In this document: one piece after another, positions 8,664 to 17,571 of the stretch | Numbering within the stretch: the first letter of the stretch is position 1 | Layout of the letters: each line of letters starts with the position of its first letter | Assembly (NCBI RefSeq): GCF_002899675.1 | Contig: NZ_PKUU01000022.1 | Coordinates: forward strand, 59,142 to 123,141 | Origin: Clostridium sp. chh4-2 | Lineage (GTDB): Bacteria; Bacillota; Clostridia; Lachnospirales; Lachnospiraceae | Length of the DNA stretch: 64,000 nt | Direction: 5' to 3' | Program-made: the position numbers and the translations under genes | Notes under the pieces: generated by a model | What the model was told of the DNA's origin: nothing | What the model saw: only the letters and a program-made list of their open reading frames with translations | Database searches by the model: none

Positions 8664-9506
8664 TTATTTCTCCGCCTCAACAATCTGCATTACCCGCTCC
8701 AATCTCTCCTGCATGAGTTCATGCCAAATCGACGGGTCTAAATACGGGTTAAAATCTTCCGTCACCTGATCCTTCAAAAGCAGTATTCCCACCTGGTTCG
8801 TATGGGAAGGAAGGCAGATGTCCACATCCATCTGGTCCAGCTTTTTCAGCCCTTCGATGAATTCATCCCTCAAAGTTGGCGGCAGGCCGTCCTCTTCAAA
8901 GTTCTTTTTCGTCAGGTTCAGCCCCAATCCGCCGTGGATTCCGCAGTGAAGCACCTGTCCGTCACCGTCTGTCACGTCGAAGAACATGGATGTGCAGCCC
9001 GGCGTATGTCCCGGGGTGGAAACCGTATGGATGGTGATATTACCCTGGGTGATGGGTTTATCATCCGAATAAATCTCATCCGGCTCAAATTCGCCGCAGG
9101 TGTAATCCCCGATTCTGATTAAATCCCTTCTTTCATGAAGGAACATCAGATCACGCTCTCCCAGATAGATCTTCGCGCCGGTCAGTTCCTTCATGGTTCT
9201 GGCCCCTCCGATGTGATCGATGTGGGCATGGGTCAGCAGGATTTTTTTAATATCCGTCAGTTCATATCCCAGTTTGCGGATGTTTTCAATCATCAGATAT
9301 GCGGTTTCATGCATTGCCGTATCAATCAGGATCAGGCCGTCTCCCGTATCGATCAGATAACAGGCCACCCAGTCGTTTCCTGAAATGTAATAAACTCCGG
9401 GAGCCATCTTTATGGGCTCCACGTATGCCTCCCACGGTCTCCTGCAGCAGCGTTCCATAAGCACCATTGCAGGCGGGCTTGTTTTTGATGTACTGTTTAA
9501 TGGCAT
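8664..9506 (-). CDS. Metallo-beta-lactamase-fold hydrolase, tandem copy 1
   Basis: A 280-residue MBL-fold protein with the metal motif THAHIDHIGG, the later STPGHTPG His and HCGIHGGLGLN. The start MPLNSTSKTS at 9506 is chosen because AAAGGAG lies at good spacing; longer upstream starts lack one. It is cytosolic, with no signal peptide. The next gene upstream encodes a clear paralogue sharing the unusual HCG(I/L)HGG(L/V)GLN segment, so this is a local duplication. Both lie downstream of tctCBA and may hydrolyse a lactone or thioester of the imported acid; that is inference, since MBL-fold functions are diverse (glyoxalase II, lactonases, RNases). Confidence 0.9.
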   Translation of the reverse strand: MPLNSTSKTSPPAMVLMERCCRRPWEAYVEPIKMAPGVYYISGNDWVACYLIDTGDGLILIDTAMHETAYLMIENIRKLGYELTDIKKILLTHAHIDHIGGARTMKELTGAKIYLGERDLMFLHERRDLIRIGDYTCGEFEPDEIYSDDKPITQGNITIHTVSTPGHTPGCTSMFFDVTDGDGQVLHCGIHGGLGLNLTKKNFEEDGLPPTLRDEFIEGLKKLDQMDVDICLPSHTNQVGILLLKDQVTEDFNPYLDPSIWHELMQERLERVMQIVEAEK

Positions 9507-9536
9507 ATTTTTTCTCCTTTCCGCCAACTCAGTTCT

Positions 9537-10334
9537 TTATGCCAGTTTGTCGGCCATATCTAATCTGGCCTTTAATAATTCAGGCCATGCTTCCGGGTTC
9601 ACAAATGGGTTTTGACCTTCTTTGTAAGTTCCCGCTTTATCTAAGACCGGCACCTGATTCGGATGGGAAGGCAGCGTAATATCCACAGTTTCCCCCATCA
9701 GCATATTCAGGGAATTTTTGAATTTTTCAAGGAGGTCCTCCGGCCAGCCCGGCCATTTCTCATAAAACTCAGGAACCAGCGTATTCAGTCCAACTCCCCC
9801 GTGAAGCCCGCAGTGAAAGGATTTTCCTGTCCCATCCTTCACATCAAAGAAAAATGAAGTGGTTCCCGGCGTATGACCCGGGGTTAAAACCGTGCGGATC
9901 TCCATGCTGCCAAGTTTAATCGGGTGTTCATCGTCATAAAATGCATCCGGTTCAAAATCAATCCGGTTTTCATAGTCGAAATAGACCCATTCCGGATGTT
10001 CTTTCATCATCTGATAGTCCTCTTTGGACATATAAACTTTCGCTTTCGTGTATTCCTGAAGAAGCCTGGTTCCGCCGCAGTGATCCAGATGTCCATGGCT
10101 TACCAGAAGCATTTTTATATCCATCGGATCAAACCCTAATTTTCTCACGCTCTCCAGAATCAGGTAAACCGATTCCGCAAACGCCTGGTCGATCAGGATC
10201 AATCCGTCTCCTGTATCCAGCAGATAACTTCCCACATAGGTGGTGCCCACATAATATACGCCCGGGGCCATCTGAAACGGTTCGCAGACCTGCTCCCACT
10301 CTTTTGCCCTATATCTGTTTTCTCCTCTTTCCAT
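9537..10334 (-). CDS. Metallo-beta-lactamase-fold hydrolase, tandem copy 2
   Basis: A 265-residue paralogue of the following gene. It has VSHGHLDHCGG as metal motif, LTPGHTPGTTSFFFDV, and HCGLHGGVGLN. Three in-frame ATGs are clustered at 10346, 10337 and 10334; GGAGG falls between the first and the others, giving 5-base spacing to 10334, which is therefore preferred. A GCCG/CGGC hairpin (10351-10366) stands directly before this ribosome site. Thirty bases separate its stop from the next start, so the pair is cotranscribed. The function is unknown beyond metal-dependent hydrolysis. Its position after the TTT genes suggests work on the transported carboxylate. Confidence 0.9.
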   Translation of the reverse strand: MERGENRYRAKEWEQVCEPFQMAPGVYYVGTTYVGSYLLDTGDGLILIDQAFAESVYLILESVRKLGFDPMDIKMLLVSHGHLDHCGGTRLLQEYTKAKVYMSKEDYQMMKEHPEWVYFDYENRIDFEPDAFYDDEHPIKLGSMEIRTVLTPGHTPGTTSFFFDVKDGTGKSFHCGLHGGVGLNTLVPEFYEKWPGWPEDLLEKFKNSLNMLMGETVDITLPSHPNQVPVLDKAGTYKEGQNPFVNPEAWPELLKARLDMADKLA

Positions 10335-10377
10335 CATTTCCTCCATTTCCGCCGCAGCTAAACGGCATCATTTTTTT

Positions 10378-10474
10378 GGAGAGGGTTTTTAATACCCTCT
10401 CCATAATTGTTCACTACCCTCACAATTACGAGCAAAAATCCATGCGAAATCGCCTGTGGCGATGGGATTTTTGC
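10378..10474. repeat. Two intergenic hairpins between tctA1 and the hydrolases
   Basis: Hairpin one pairs GGAGAGGGT (10378-10386) with ACCCTCTCC (10394-10402). Hairpin two pairs GCAAAAATCC (10432-10441) with GGATTTTTGC (10465-10474) and has an inner ATCGCC/GGCGAT stem. Neither is followed by a U-run on the transcribed strand, so they resemble a dispersed intergenic element more than a classical terminator, though they may attenuate readthrough from tctA1 into the hydrolases. Confidence 0.6.
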
Positions 10475-10549
10475 CTGCTTTTCCAAGTTTTATTACGGTC
10501 AGCGCAGTAAATGCGCAGACCTACTGAACATTTACCCCTTTCCACACAT

Positions 10550-12043
10550 TTAAGCTTTTGTTTTTCTTACTTTTGCAAATACAGTACGTATAATCGGTGA
10601 AAATACACAGCAGATTCCGATTACCATCAGCACGCCTGAAATCGGTCTTGTGAAAAATGAAGCCGCAGTTCCCGAATACTGGAACGCCTTCAGCATATTG
10701 CTTTCCAGCGTAGGACCCAGAATAAAAGCCAGAATGAGGGGAGCCGTAGGCAGGCCGCCGTATGTCATCAGGATTCCGACAAGTGCAAACACAATCATCA
10801 TTCCGCATTTATAAAGGCTGCTGGAATCCACATATGCGCTGACTAAAGAAATTACCAGCAGAGCCGGATACATGTAATGATAAGGAACCTTCAAAATCTG
10901 CGGAAACAGTCTCATTCCAAGAGCCTGCAGCACCAGTGTCACAAATGCGCACAGCGCCACAACCGCAAACATCAGATAAACCACATTACCGCTGTTTTTA
11001 AATACCATAGGCCCCATCTCTAACCCGTGAATGGTCAGCGCGCCGATCAATAGCGCTGTGGTGGAGTCTCCCGGAATACCGAGCGCCGCCATTGGGATCA
11101 TGGAACCGCCGATGGCCGCATTGTTGGATACCTCGGAAGCCCAGATTCCTTCCGGATTTCCTTTTCCGAATAATTCCGGCGTTTTAGATGCATTTTTAGC
11201 GGAAGAATAAGCGACCAGGTTGGAAAGCCCCGCTCCCATGCCGGGAAGAAAGCCGATTCCAAGGCCAATTCCGAATGAACGGAGAATATTAACCGTCTGG
11301 GCTTTGATCTCTTTAAACGTGATTCCAAGCCCTTTAATGCTCTTTGTATCCACTTCAGGAAGCGGATCAAAGCCTTTTCCATATTCCACAATAATCCTGC
11401 TCACACCGAAGATACCGATCAGAACAACCGTCATGGAAAGTCCGCTCATCAAATACATATTGTCAAATACAAATCTGGGTTCTGCGTCGATTGGCGAAAA
11501 ACCTACAGACGCAAAAAGCAGTCCTATGGTTGCGGAAGCCAGCCCCTTGAACATATTGCCCTTTGAGATGGCCAGAACCATGGTGATCGCCACAAAACAC
11601 AGAGAAAAATATTCCCACGGCCCCAGCATAAACGCCACTTCAGCTACCGACTGGCTGAGAAGCGCGCCCAGAATTGCGCTGAAAAATGTTCCGACAAAGG
11701 AAGCAACCATACCGATTGCAAGCGCCTTACCGGCCTTGCCGTTCTGGCTCATAGGATATCCGTCAAAACAGGTGGCAACCGCCGAAGCAGATCCGGGAAT
11801 TCCCAAAAGAACGGAACCGATGAAGGCTCCCGAACATCCGCCAACCCATAAGCTGATCAGGAATATAACCGCAGTTCCTGCCGGCATGGTATAAGTTAAC
11901 GGCATAAAAAGCATAACGGCCAGCGTGCCGGAAAGCCCCGGTATGGCTCCGAAAATGATGCCGATCACCGTTCCTGCCAAAAGGAGGAGAAGGTTAAACG
12001 GCTGTACAATCTGAGAAACAATATATGGAAGAAATTCAATCAT
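10550..12043 (-). CDS. tctA: TTT transporter 1 large permease TctA
   Basis: A 497-residue polytopic membrane protein with about 10-12 hydrophobic spans and the conserved GAIPGLSGTLAVMLFMPLTY, IYGISGIGGS-like SLWVGGCSGAFIGSVLLGIP and NNAAIGGSMIPMAALGIPGD segments of the TctA family. TTT systems import di- and tricarboxylates using an ion gradient. The frame extends to a GTG at 12052, but ATG 12043 has the better context after GGGGGTGGAG. The gene follows tctB by a few bases. Given the sugar-acid genes around it, an aldarate or related hydroxy-acid is a likelier substrate than citrate; that is inference. Confidence 0.95.
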   Translation of the reverse strand: MIEFLPYIVSQIVQPFNLLLLLAGTVIGIIFGAIPGLSGTLAVMLFMPLTYTMPAGTAVIFLISLWVGGCSGAFIGSVLLGIPGSASAVATCFDGYPMSQNGKAGKALAIGMVASFVGTFFSAILGALLSQSVAEVAFMLGPWEYFSLCFVAITMVLAISKGNMFKGLASATIGLLFASVGFSPIDAEPRFVFDNMYLMSGLSMTVVLIGIFGVSRIIVEYGKGFDPLPEVDTKSIKGLGITFKEIKAQTVNILRSFGIGLGIGFLPGMGAGLSNLVAYSSAKNASKTPELFGKGNPEGIWASEVSNNAAIGGSMIPMAALGIPGDSTTALLIGALTIHGLEMGPMVFKNSGNVVYLMFAVVALCAFVTLVLQALGMRLFPQILKVPYHYMYPALLVISLVSAYVDSSSLYKCGMMIVFALVGILMTYGGLPTAPLILAFILGPTLESNMLKAFQYSGTAASFFTRPISGVLMVIGICCVFSPIIRTVFAKVRKTKA

Positions 12044-12055
12044 ACACTCCACCCC

Positions 12056-12523
12056 CTAATAAAACAGCATTCCATCCGGAAGACCAAGCCCGAATGCAAA
12101 TACATAGATTCCATAGATAATCACAGTCAAAAGAACGGAAAAGATGATTCTCCCCTTCACAGTGGACTTCTGTCCCTTTGCAAATAAGGTCGTCATCACA
12201 TAAGCGGCCACCGGAGTGGCAATCAGATACCCTACAAAAGTCATCGCCAGCACATACGCAGCCAGCACGATCACCGTAATCCCCATGCGCACCCATCCGG
12301 CCTTTAACATGAATGGCTTTTCCTCTTTTTTGCTCAATGTGCTCTCAACAAATATACCGGCGCCGCATGCGATAAATCCCACAACCGCAATGCTGGGCAG
12401 CATCTTAGGTCCCGGATAAGACGGCGTCATAGGCATTCTGAACTGGCTCACCAGCACAGCCACAATCAGGCCCAGCAATACTAAAACAGCACCTGTAATT
12501 TGATCTCTTTTTACCTTAACCAC
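12056..12523 (-). CDS. tctB: TTT transporter 1 small membrane subunit TctB
   Basis: A 155-residue protein with four predicted membrane spans, the size and layout of TctB: ITGAVLVLLGLIVAVLV, a second helix near LPSIAVVGFIACGAG, then two C-terminal helices. TctB is the poorly conserved small partner of TctA. Its TAG stop is followed within a few bases by the ribosome site of tctA, so the two are translationally close. It lies 78 bases after the tctC1 stop. Confidence 0.9.
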   Translation of the reverse strand: MVKVKRDQITGAVLVLLGLIVAVLVSQFRMPMTPSYPGPKMLPSIAVVGFIACGAGIFVESTLSKKEEKPFMLKAGWVRMGITVIVLAAYVLAMTFVGYLIATPVAAYVMTTLFAKGQKSTVKGRIIFSVLLTVIIYGIYVFAFGLGLPDGMLFY

Positions 12524-12601
12524 TATAAAAACCCCTTTCTTATGGTATAAAAAATCCAGCGCAACCCCATAGATTATGATGTTCCGCTGGATTTTTACTG
12601 C

Positions 12602-13600
12602 TTATTTCTGCTCCAGTCCAAGTTCTTTTACTACTACATTCAGCTGTTCCTGCTGCTCTTTCACCTTAGCTAAGCCGTCTTCAACGCTGAAGAATTCCAT
12701 AGCAAATCCCGCCGGTTCCAGAATCGCTTTTACTTCAGCATTATCAGCTGCTGCCGCATAATAATCATGGATCTTCTGTACCAGCTCCTGATCCATGCCT
12801 TTCGGCCCTAAGAACAGGTTGATGGAAGCAAATGAAACATCAAGTCCCTGCTCGATAAAACTTGGGATATCCGGAAGCACGGAACTTCTGCCGCCTTCTT
12901 TATCTCTGGATACGCAAGCCAATCCAACCACTTTACCGGATTCCACGTACTGTTTTGCCTGATTTGGATTAACGAGACATGCGTCAATGCTCTTTCCTAC
13001 TAAAGCAGTTAATTTCTCTGTATCCGAACCTGCTTCTACATATTTAAAGTCAATATCCGCCGCTTTTGCAAATAAGCCTGCCTGGATATGGGAAGAACCG
13101 CCTGTTTCAACACCGAACAGCAAAGTTCCCGGAGCCGCCTTTGCAGCTGCAACGAAATCATCCACTGTCTTATATGGGGAATCTGCCGGAACTACCAGCA
13201 CATAACCGCCCACTTCTGTACCCTGGCTGACTGCAATAACGGTAAAATCATCCGCTACTGATTTATCATATACTCCGGTAGCCGTTTTAATCAGCATCGT
13301 TGTATGGAACTGCAGAATCGTGCTTCCGTCTGTCTTCGCTGTTCTGACTTTTTCCATGGCAACCACGCCGCCGCCGTCCGTATTGTTAACAATTGTCAAT
13401 GTGTTTTTCGCATCCTTTGCAACCTGGGTTGCCAAAGTTCTTGCCATAACATCCGTACCGCCGCCCGCTTTTGCCGGTACCTGAACCTCAACATTCTTAG
13501 CCCACTGTCCTGCTTTTGCTCCCCCTGAACATGCAGTCAATGACGCCGCTAATGATACTGCTAATAAACCTGCTGCCAATACCTTTCCTGTCTTCTTCAT
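12602..13600 (-). CDS. tctC: TTT transporter 1 solute-binding lipoprotein TctC
   Basis: A 332-residue extracellular solute receptor (Bug/TctC family). The start at 13600 follows GAAGGAGAAGAGG and gives a lipoprotein signal with lipobox LTAC (mature Cys near residue 24). VQVPAKAGGGTDVMARTLA is the family's first ligand loop, where the carboxylate is held. It is first in the tctC-tctB-tctA-hydrolase unit and is divergent from a LysR gene across 179 bases. A GGGC/GCCC hairpin (13616-13638) precedes the ribosome site. The ligand is probably a hydroxy-dicarboxylate. Confidence 0.93.
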   Translation of the reverse strand: MKKTGKVLAAGLLAVSLAASLTACSGGAKAGQWAKNVEVQVPAKAGGGTDVMARTLATQVAKDAKNTLTIVNNTDGGGVVAMEKVRTAKTDGSTILQFHTTMLIKTATGVYDKSVADDFTVIAVSQGTEVGGYVLVVPADSPYKTVDDFVAAAKAAPGTLLFGVETGGSSHIQAGLFAKAADIDFKYVEAGSDTEKLTALVGKSIDACLVNPNQAKQYVESGKVVGLACVSRDKEGGRSSVLPDIPSFIEQGLDVSFASINLFLGPKGMDQELVQKIHDYYAAAADNAEVKAILEPAGFAMEFFSVEDGLAKVKEQQEQLNVVVKELGLEQK

Positions 13601-13779
13601 TTCCTCTTCTCCTTCTGCCCGCTTACATTGCATGGGCAAACATATTGTGATTTTTGATAAATTTTATTGATTTATCAAGATGTTTTTATTATAATATAAC
13701 AATACTCAAAGATCAACTTATTGATTTTTATATTTTTACTTAATATTTTTAAGTTCACTTCTCTAAAGGGGGATTCTCT

Positions 13780-14712
13780 ATGGAATTAAAGCAATTAGAA
13801 TACATAGTGGCCATTTCGAATGAGCAAAGCATCTCAAAAGCAGCTGAAAAACTGTTCATGACCCAGTCCGCGCTGAACCAGCAGCTGCTTCGCCTGGAAC
13901 GGGAATTGGGACTTCCCTTATTCAACCGGGTCCGTCATTCCATGATCCCTACCTATGCCGGAAGAATCTATCTGGATACAGCTAAGAAAATGCTGAACAT
14001 GAAAGAAGAAACCTATAAGATTCTGCACGATATCGCCGATATGAAACGTGGTGAGATCTCCATCGCCTATACACCGGAACGCGGCTCTGTGATGTTCTCC
14101 AACATCTATCCCAGTTTCCATCAGCTCTACCCCGACATCACCTTCAAGATCTACGAAGCCAGGGTTAAGAAAACCGAACAGCTGGTGCTGCAGGGGGATG
14201 TGAGTTTAGGATTTGTAGCCCATATGGAGGAAAAACCGGAATTTGACTACTATCAGCTTCAGCCTGAACTCATGGTTCTCGCCCTCCCCGCTTCTCATCC
14301 CCTGGCCTATCTGGCCGGAGAGGAGAGTTATAAGACATTTCCCCTCTTCGATCTGAAACGCCTGAAAGACGATTATTTCGTTCTCATGACGCACGAAACC
14401 CGCTTTCGCGATAAGATTGATGAAGCATTCGCAAAAGCGGGTTATAAACCAAAAGTATTATTCGAATCCACCAGCACCTATACCACGTTTAACATGGTAA
14501 AGAACCAGGTGTGTCCGGCATTTTTTCCTCAGTCCTATGTGGAGCCGGACGCCCCCATCGTGTACTTTTCCTTTGATTCCAGAGCTTCCTGGATGAGATC
14601 GGTGGCCACCAGGAAAGGGGCCTATCTAAGCAAACCGGAACTGGATCTGATCGAACTTGCCAGGGAATATACGGTCAATGGGGAAAATCCCGGAGAATTC
14701 ATGTTCCGGTAA
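13780..14712 (+). CDS. LysR-family regulator of TTT unit 1
   Basis: A 310-residue LysR regulator with N-terminal helix-turn-helix (LKQLEYIVAISNEQSISKAA, then EKLFMTQSALNQQLLRLE). It begins at ATG 13780 behind AAAGGGGGA. Its DNA-binding part is strikingly similar to that of the LysR at 19119, and the DNA before both genes carries related AGTAAAAAT/AGTAAAATTAA motifs, so their binding sites may overlap in specificity. It is divergent from tctC1 and is the likely inducer-sensing regulator of that transporter. Confidence 0.93.
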   Translation: MELKQLEYIVAISNEQSISKAAEKLFMTQSALNQQLLRLERELGLPLFNRVRHSMIPTYAGRIYLDTAKKMLNMKEETYKILHDIADMKRGEISIAYTPERGSVMFSNIYPSFHQLYPDITFKIYEARVKKTEQLVLQGDVSLGFVAHMEEKPEFDYYQLQPELMVLALPASHPLAYLAGEESYKTFPLFDLKRLKDDYFVLMTHETRFRDKIDEAFAKAGYKPKVLFESTSTYTTFNMVKNQVCPAFFPQSYVEPDAPIVYFSFDSRASWMRSVATRKGAYLSKPELDLIELAREYTVNGENPGEFMFR

Positions 14713-14814
14713 AAGATTTATAGGAGTAAGAGACGCCGGAAAGTATGGGTACAAAAGCAGCACCGCTCCATCCTCTCCGACGACCTCCATTAAGCATGTT
14801 CCCGAACCTTTAAT

Positions 14815-15678
14815 TTACCAGCACTGATCTAAATAGCGCTCCGCCTCTTCCCGGCTTAATCCATAGCTGTCTTCCAATTCCATCCGGGTTTCTTCTCTGG
14901 ACCGCCCCAATTTTCTGCAGGTTTTCGTTAAAATATCAATCCCCCTTTTCCGTTCCTGTTCAATACCTTTTTCGACTTTCTTTTCGACTTCCTTCAACTC
15001 ATCCGCAAATAATTCTCTTATTGCATCACACATGTCTTTCGCCTCCTCTGCCGCCTCATGATTTGCCCTCATCAGCAGATCCATGGCTGCCGAATATAGC
15101 GGGCTGTTTCTCTTTTTTCTGTACTCTTCCGCCAATTTTTCGATATCGTTGGAAGCCGTTAAATTTTTCCTCAAACGGCTGAGCCAAAAATTGTTATCAG
15201 CCGTAAGCTGGTCAATCACTATAATTTGCGTAGGGAATACGCCTTCTTCCACATAGTAAATCCCATCTTCTCTGCGGACTACCGTCTTTTTCTTTTGATC
15301 CGTCAGGTAGGTCAAAAGTTTCTTGGGAAAATGGGTGCATACAAATGTTATTGTAATTTCAGCCGGTAATATCTGGCAGACCGTTTCCGTATCCGCCTGG
15401 TACAAGCAGGCATATCCCAGCACCTTGTAATAATCATTAATGCTCAGGTAATCATCCGGGCTTTTATACTCTATGATGTTGTGTTCTCTGAAAATTTTTC
15501 CAATGTTTTTATGAATCTTATCGCCTTTTCTGACCTTTATAATCAGCACGTCGATAAGCAGCGGCTTTTTACTAAGCTGATGCTCATTTTCAAAGTGAAG
15601 TTTACTCAATTCCTCACCAAACTCAATCTGAGCTACCGCATAAAAAGCCGGATGCCACTGCAGTAATTCTGTCTTCAT
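14815..15678 (-). CDS. PD-(D/E)XK-like putative nuclease family protein (Lachnospiraceae type), copy 1
   Basis: A 287-residue soluble protein whose core LLIDVLIIK followed by NIIEYKSPDDYLSINDYYK resembles the D...ExK active-site layout of the PD-(D/E)XK superfamily, as in recombination-promoting (Rpn) nucleases. The C-terminal third is highly charged and helical (MCDAIRELFADELKEVEKKV). The start at 15678 is set by AAAGGAGAGACAA. A close homologue lies at 41986-42888 and a decayed one at 41608. The upstream region shares a repeated hairpin block with the second copy. Activity has not been shown for this branch as far as I know; nuclease is a fold-based guess. Confidence 0.8.
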   Translation of the reverse strand: MKTELLQWHPAFYAVAQIEFGEELSKLHFENEHQLSKKPLLIDVLIIKVRKGDKIHKNIGKIFREHNIIEYKSPDDYLSINDYYKVLGYACLYQADTETVCQILPAEITITFVCTHFPKKLLTYLTDQKKKTVVRREDGIYYVEEGVFPTQIIVIDQLTADNNFWLSRLRKNLTASNDIEKLAEEYRKKRNSPLYSAAMDLLMRANHEAAEEAKDMCDAIRELFADELKEVEKKVEKGIEQERKRGIDILTKTCRKLGRSREETRMELEDSYGLSREEAERYLDQCW

Positions 15679-15761
15679 TTGTCTCTCCTTTATTATATTA
15701 TCTTTCTTTCGCAGAATCAAGATTTGCCTGCATCACCTCCCGCTGCCCTATTTTCAATTCA

Positions 15762-15828
15762 TATTGGAAAACTGCGGCCGAACCGGCCTGTAGAATGCGG
15801 ATGAATTCCGCAATACAAGAATGTAAAT
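15762..15828. repeat. Dispersed leader repeat, copy A (upstream of PD-(D/E)XK-like gene)
   Basis: Contains GCGGCCGAACCGGCC and AATGCGGATGAATTCCGCAA, two adjacent short hairpins. The same two-hairpin block recurs at 42961-43023 before the homologous gene, and in a diverged solo form at 50271-50340. It lies about 100 bases upstream of the start, so it may be part of the promoter or leader that moved with the gene. Confidence 0.7.
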
Positions 15829-15932
15829 CAATTACAGTGCTATTATATCAATGATTGAGCTATTTCACAATGCTTTTATCGCTGCTTACAATCCGTTCTT
15901 CCTGTCGCGACAATATTAAACCATATAAAAAA

Positions 15933-15983
15933 CGTCCCAGCCTTACAGTCATTATAAAATATCCTGACTGTAAGGCTGGGACG
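15933..15983 (-). terminator. Rho-independent terminator of the larA-like/garD operon
   Basis: A perfect 19-base inverted repeat (CGTCCCAGCCTTACAGTCA and its complement) around a 13-base loop. Read on the minus strand it ends in a run of T, directly after the garD stop, as expected for an intrinsic terminator. Confidence 0.92.
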
Positions 15984-16015
15984 CATAAGATTTCGATAAC
16001 TCAGCAAAGGTTCGA

Positions 16016-17533
16016 TCAGGTAATAGGCGCCGGGTTAAAGATGCACAGATCGTTATGTAATTTATATTTCTCGGCAAAGCTCTGCTTTCTTCCGCTGGCT
16101 ACATCCACGATCTCCCGGAACAGCAGGGTGCCGATATCTTCGATGGAAGCGTCGCCCGTAGCAATCGGTCCGGCGTTTACGTCGATCAGGTCCGGCCACT
16201 GTTCTTTCATATCGTTTCTGGAGCAGACTTTAATAACCGGGGCGATTGCCAGACCATATGGGGTGCCGCGGCCTGTCATAAATACCTGAAGGCCGATTCC
16301 GGATGCCAGCTGACAGGGTCCGCACACGATATCGCTTGCAGGGGTCGCCGCATAGATCAAACCTTTTTTAGATGGTTTTTCCGCTGGGGACAGCACTTCT
16401 ACAACCGGCGAGGTTCCGGATTTTGCAATGGAACCCATGGCTTTTTCCACGATATTGGAAAGTCCGCCTTTTTTATTGCCCGGGGTTGGGTTGGCGCTTC
16501 GGTCTACCTGTCCCTCTTCCAAATAATGATCATACCATTTCATCTCAGCCGCCAGCTTTTTGCCCACTTCTTCGTTCACGCACCGCTCTCCGATCAGATA
16601 AACGCCGTCTCTCACTTCCGTAACCTCGGAAAACAATACGGTTGCTCCGCCTTTTACCAGCATATCGGCCGCATAGCCGGCAGACGGGTTGGCAGTAACG
16701 CCTGAAAATGCGTCGCTGCCTCCGCACTGCAAACCGATTAAAAGATCGGATAACGGAAGGGTCTCTCTCTTTCGCTCATTTAAAATGGCTAACTTCTTGT
16801 CCGCCATCTCCATCAAAGCGTCGATCATCGCGTCAAAGCCTTTTTTCTCCTGAAGAATGATCACATTTTCCGGAGTGATGTCGGCTTCGTCGCACAGCAT
16901 TTCAACGGTAAATTTCTCGCATCCAAGGCCTACAACCATCAGCTGTCCGCCAAAATTCGGGTGTTTGGACAGGTTTCTCAGCGCGCGGATCGGAACCTTG
17001 GCTTCCGGAGCATTGATCGCAACGCCGCATCCGTATGCGTGGTTAATCGGCACGATATCGTCTACATTGGGGTATTTAGGAAGAAGTTCCGCCTTCATCC
17101 GGGCCACAGCTACATTTAACACTCCGGTTACGCACTGAACGGTGGTGCTGATTCCCAGGATGTTGCGGGTTCCGGCGTAGCCGCCGTTTGGATTGCGGTA
17201 GCCTTCCCAAGTGTCAACCGGCGGTTTTGGAAGATCGGTCACCAGGTTTGTGCCGAATACCATCTCATCTACAGACGGAGGAGTGGGCAGAACCAGCATC
17301 TTTTCATTGATCCAATCGCCTTTTTTTATCGGGTCGATGGCATAACCAAGCACTACTCCGTAGCGGACGATTTTGCCGTCCTTAGGAATGTCGCAAAGGG
17401 CGATCTTATGAGCCTGAGGAATATCCTGGGTGGCTGTGATTCCCGGCATCACTTCGGTGCCGGCTTTGATTTCGTTGACCGCAATGGCCACATTATCTTC
17501 TTCTTTGATTTTAATATATAACGGTGCGCTCAA
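16016..17533 (-). CDS. garD: Galactarate dehydratase (GarD)
   Basis: A 505-residue UxaA/GarD-family dehydratase that removes water from galactarate to give 5-keto-4-deoxyglucarate. It follows E. coli GarD almost throughout as I recall it: VPINHAYGCGVAINAPEAKV, HPNFGGQLMVVGLGCEK, LQCGGSDAFSGVTANPS, DRSANPTPGNKKGGL, GLIYAATPASDIVCG, and the same C-terminal FNPAPIT. The N-terminal SAF-like and C-terminal domains are in one chain, as in GarD rather than split UxaA. The start is TTG at 17533, seven bases after AGGAGG; the ATG just upstream is out of frame. It is cotranscribed with the LarA-like gene 38 bases upstream. Altronate dehydratase is the main alternative but matches less well. Confidence 0.95.
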   Translation of the reverse strand: MSAPLYIKIKEEDNVAIAVNEIKAGTEVMPGITATQDIPQAHKIALCDIPKDGKIVRYGVVLGYAIDPIKKGDWINEKMLVLPTPPSVDEMVFGTNLVTDLPKPPVDTWEGYRNPNGGYAGTRNILGISTTVQCVTGVLNVAVARMKAELLPKYPNVDDIVPINHAYGCGVAINAPEAKVPIRALRNLSKHPNFGGQLMVVGLGCEKFTVEMLCDEADITPENVIILQEKKGFDAMIDALMEMADKKLAILNERKRETLPLSDLLIGLQCGGSDAFSGVTANPSAGYAADMLVKGGATVLFSEVTEVRDGVYLIGERCVNEEVGKKLAAEMKWYDHYLEEGQVDRSANPTPGNKKGGLSNIVEKAMGSIAKSGTSPVVEVLSPAEKPSKKGLIYAATPASDIVCGPCQLASGIGLQVFMTGRGTPYGLAIAPVIKVCSRNDMKEQWPDLIDVNAGPIATGDASIEDIGTLLFREIVDVASGRKQSFAEKYKLHNDLCIFNPAPIT

Positions 17534-17571
17534 TTCATTACCTCCTAATTATTTAAACATTGTATTTCCAT

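Noticed and set aside
9941..10510. 189-residue open frame on the plus strand
   Set aside because: Antisense to a clear metallo-hydrolase; rich in Pro/Ser/Phe as expected from a shadow frame.
16016..17533. Altronate dehydratase (UxaA)
   Set aside because: Segment-by-segment agreement, full-length single-chain form and the FNPAPIT end fit galactarate dehydratase better.
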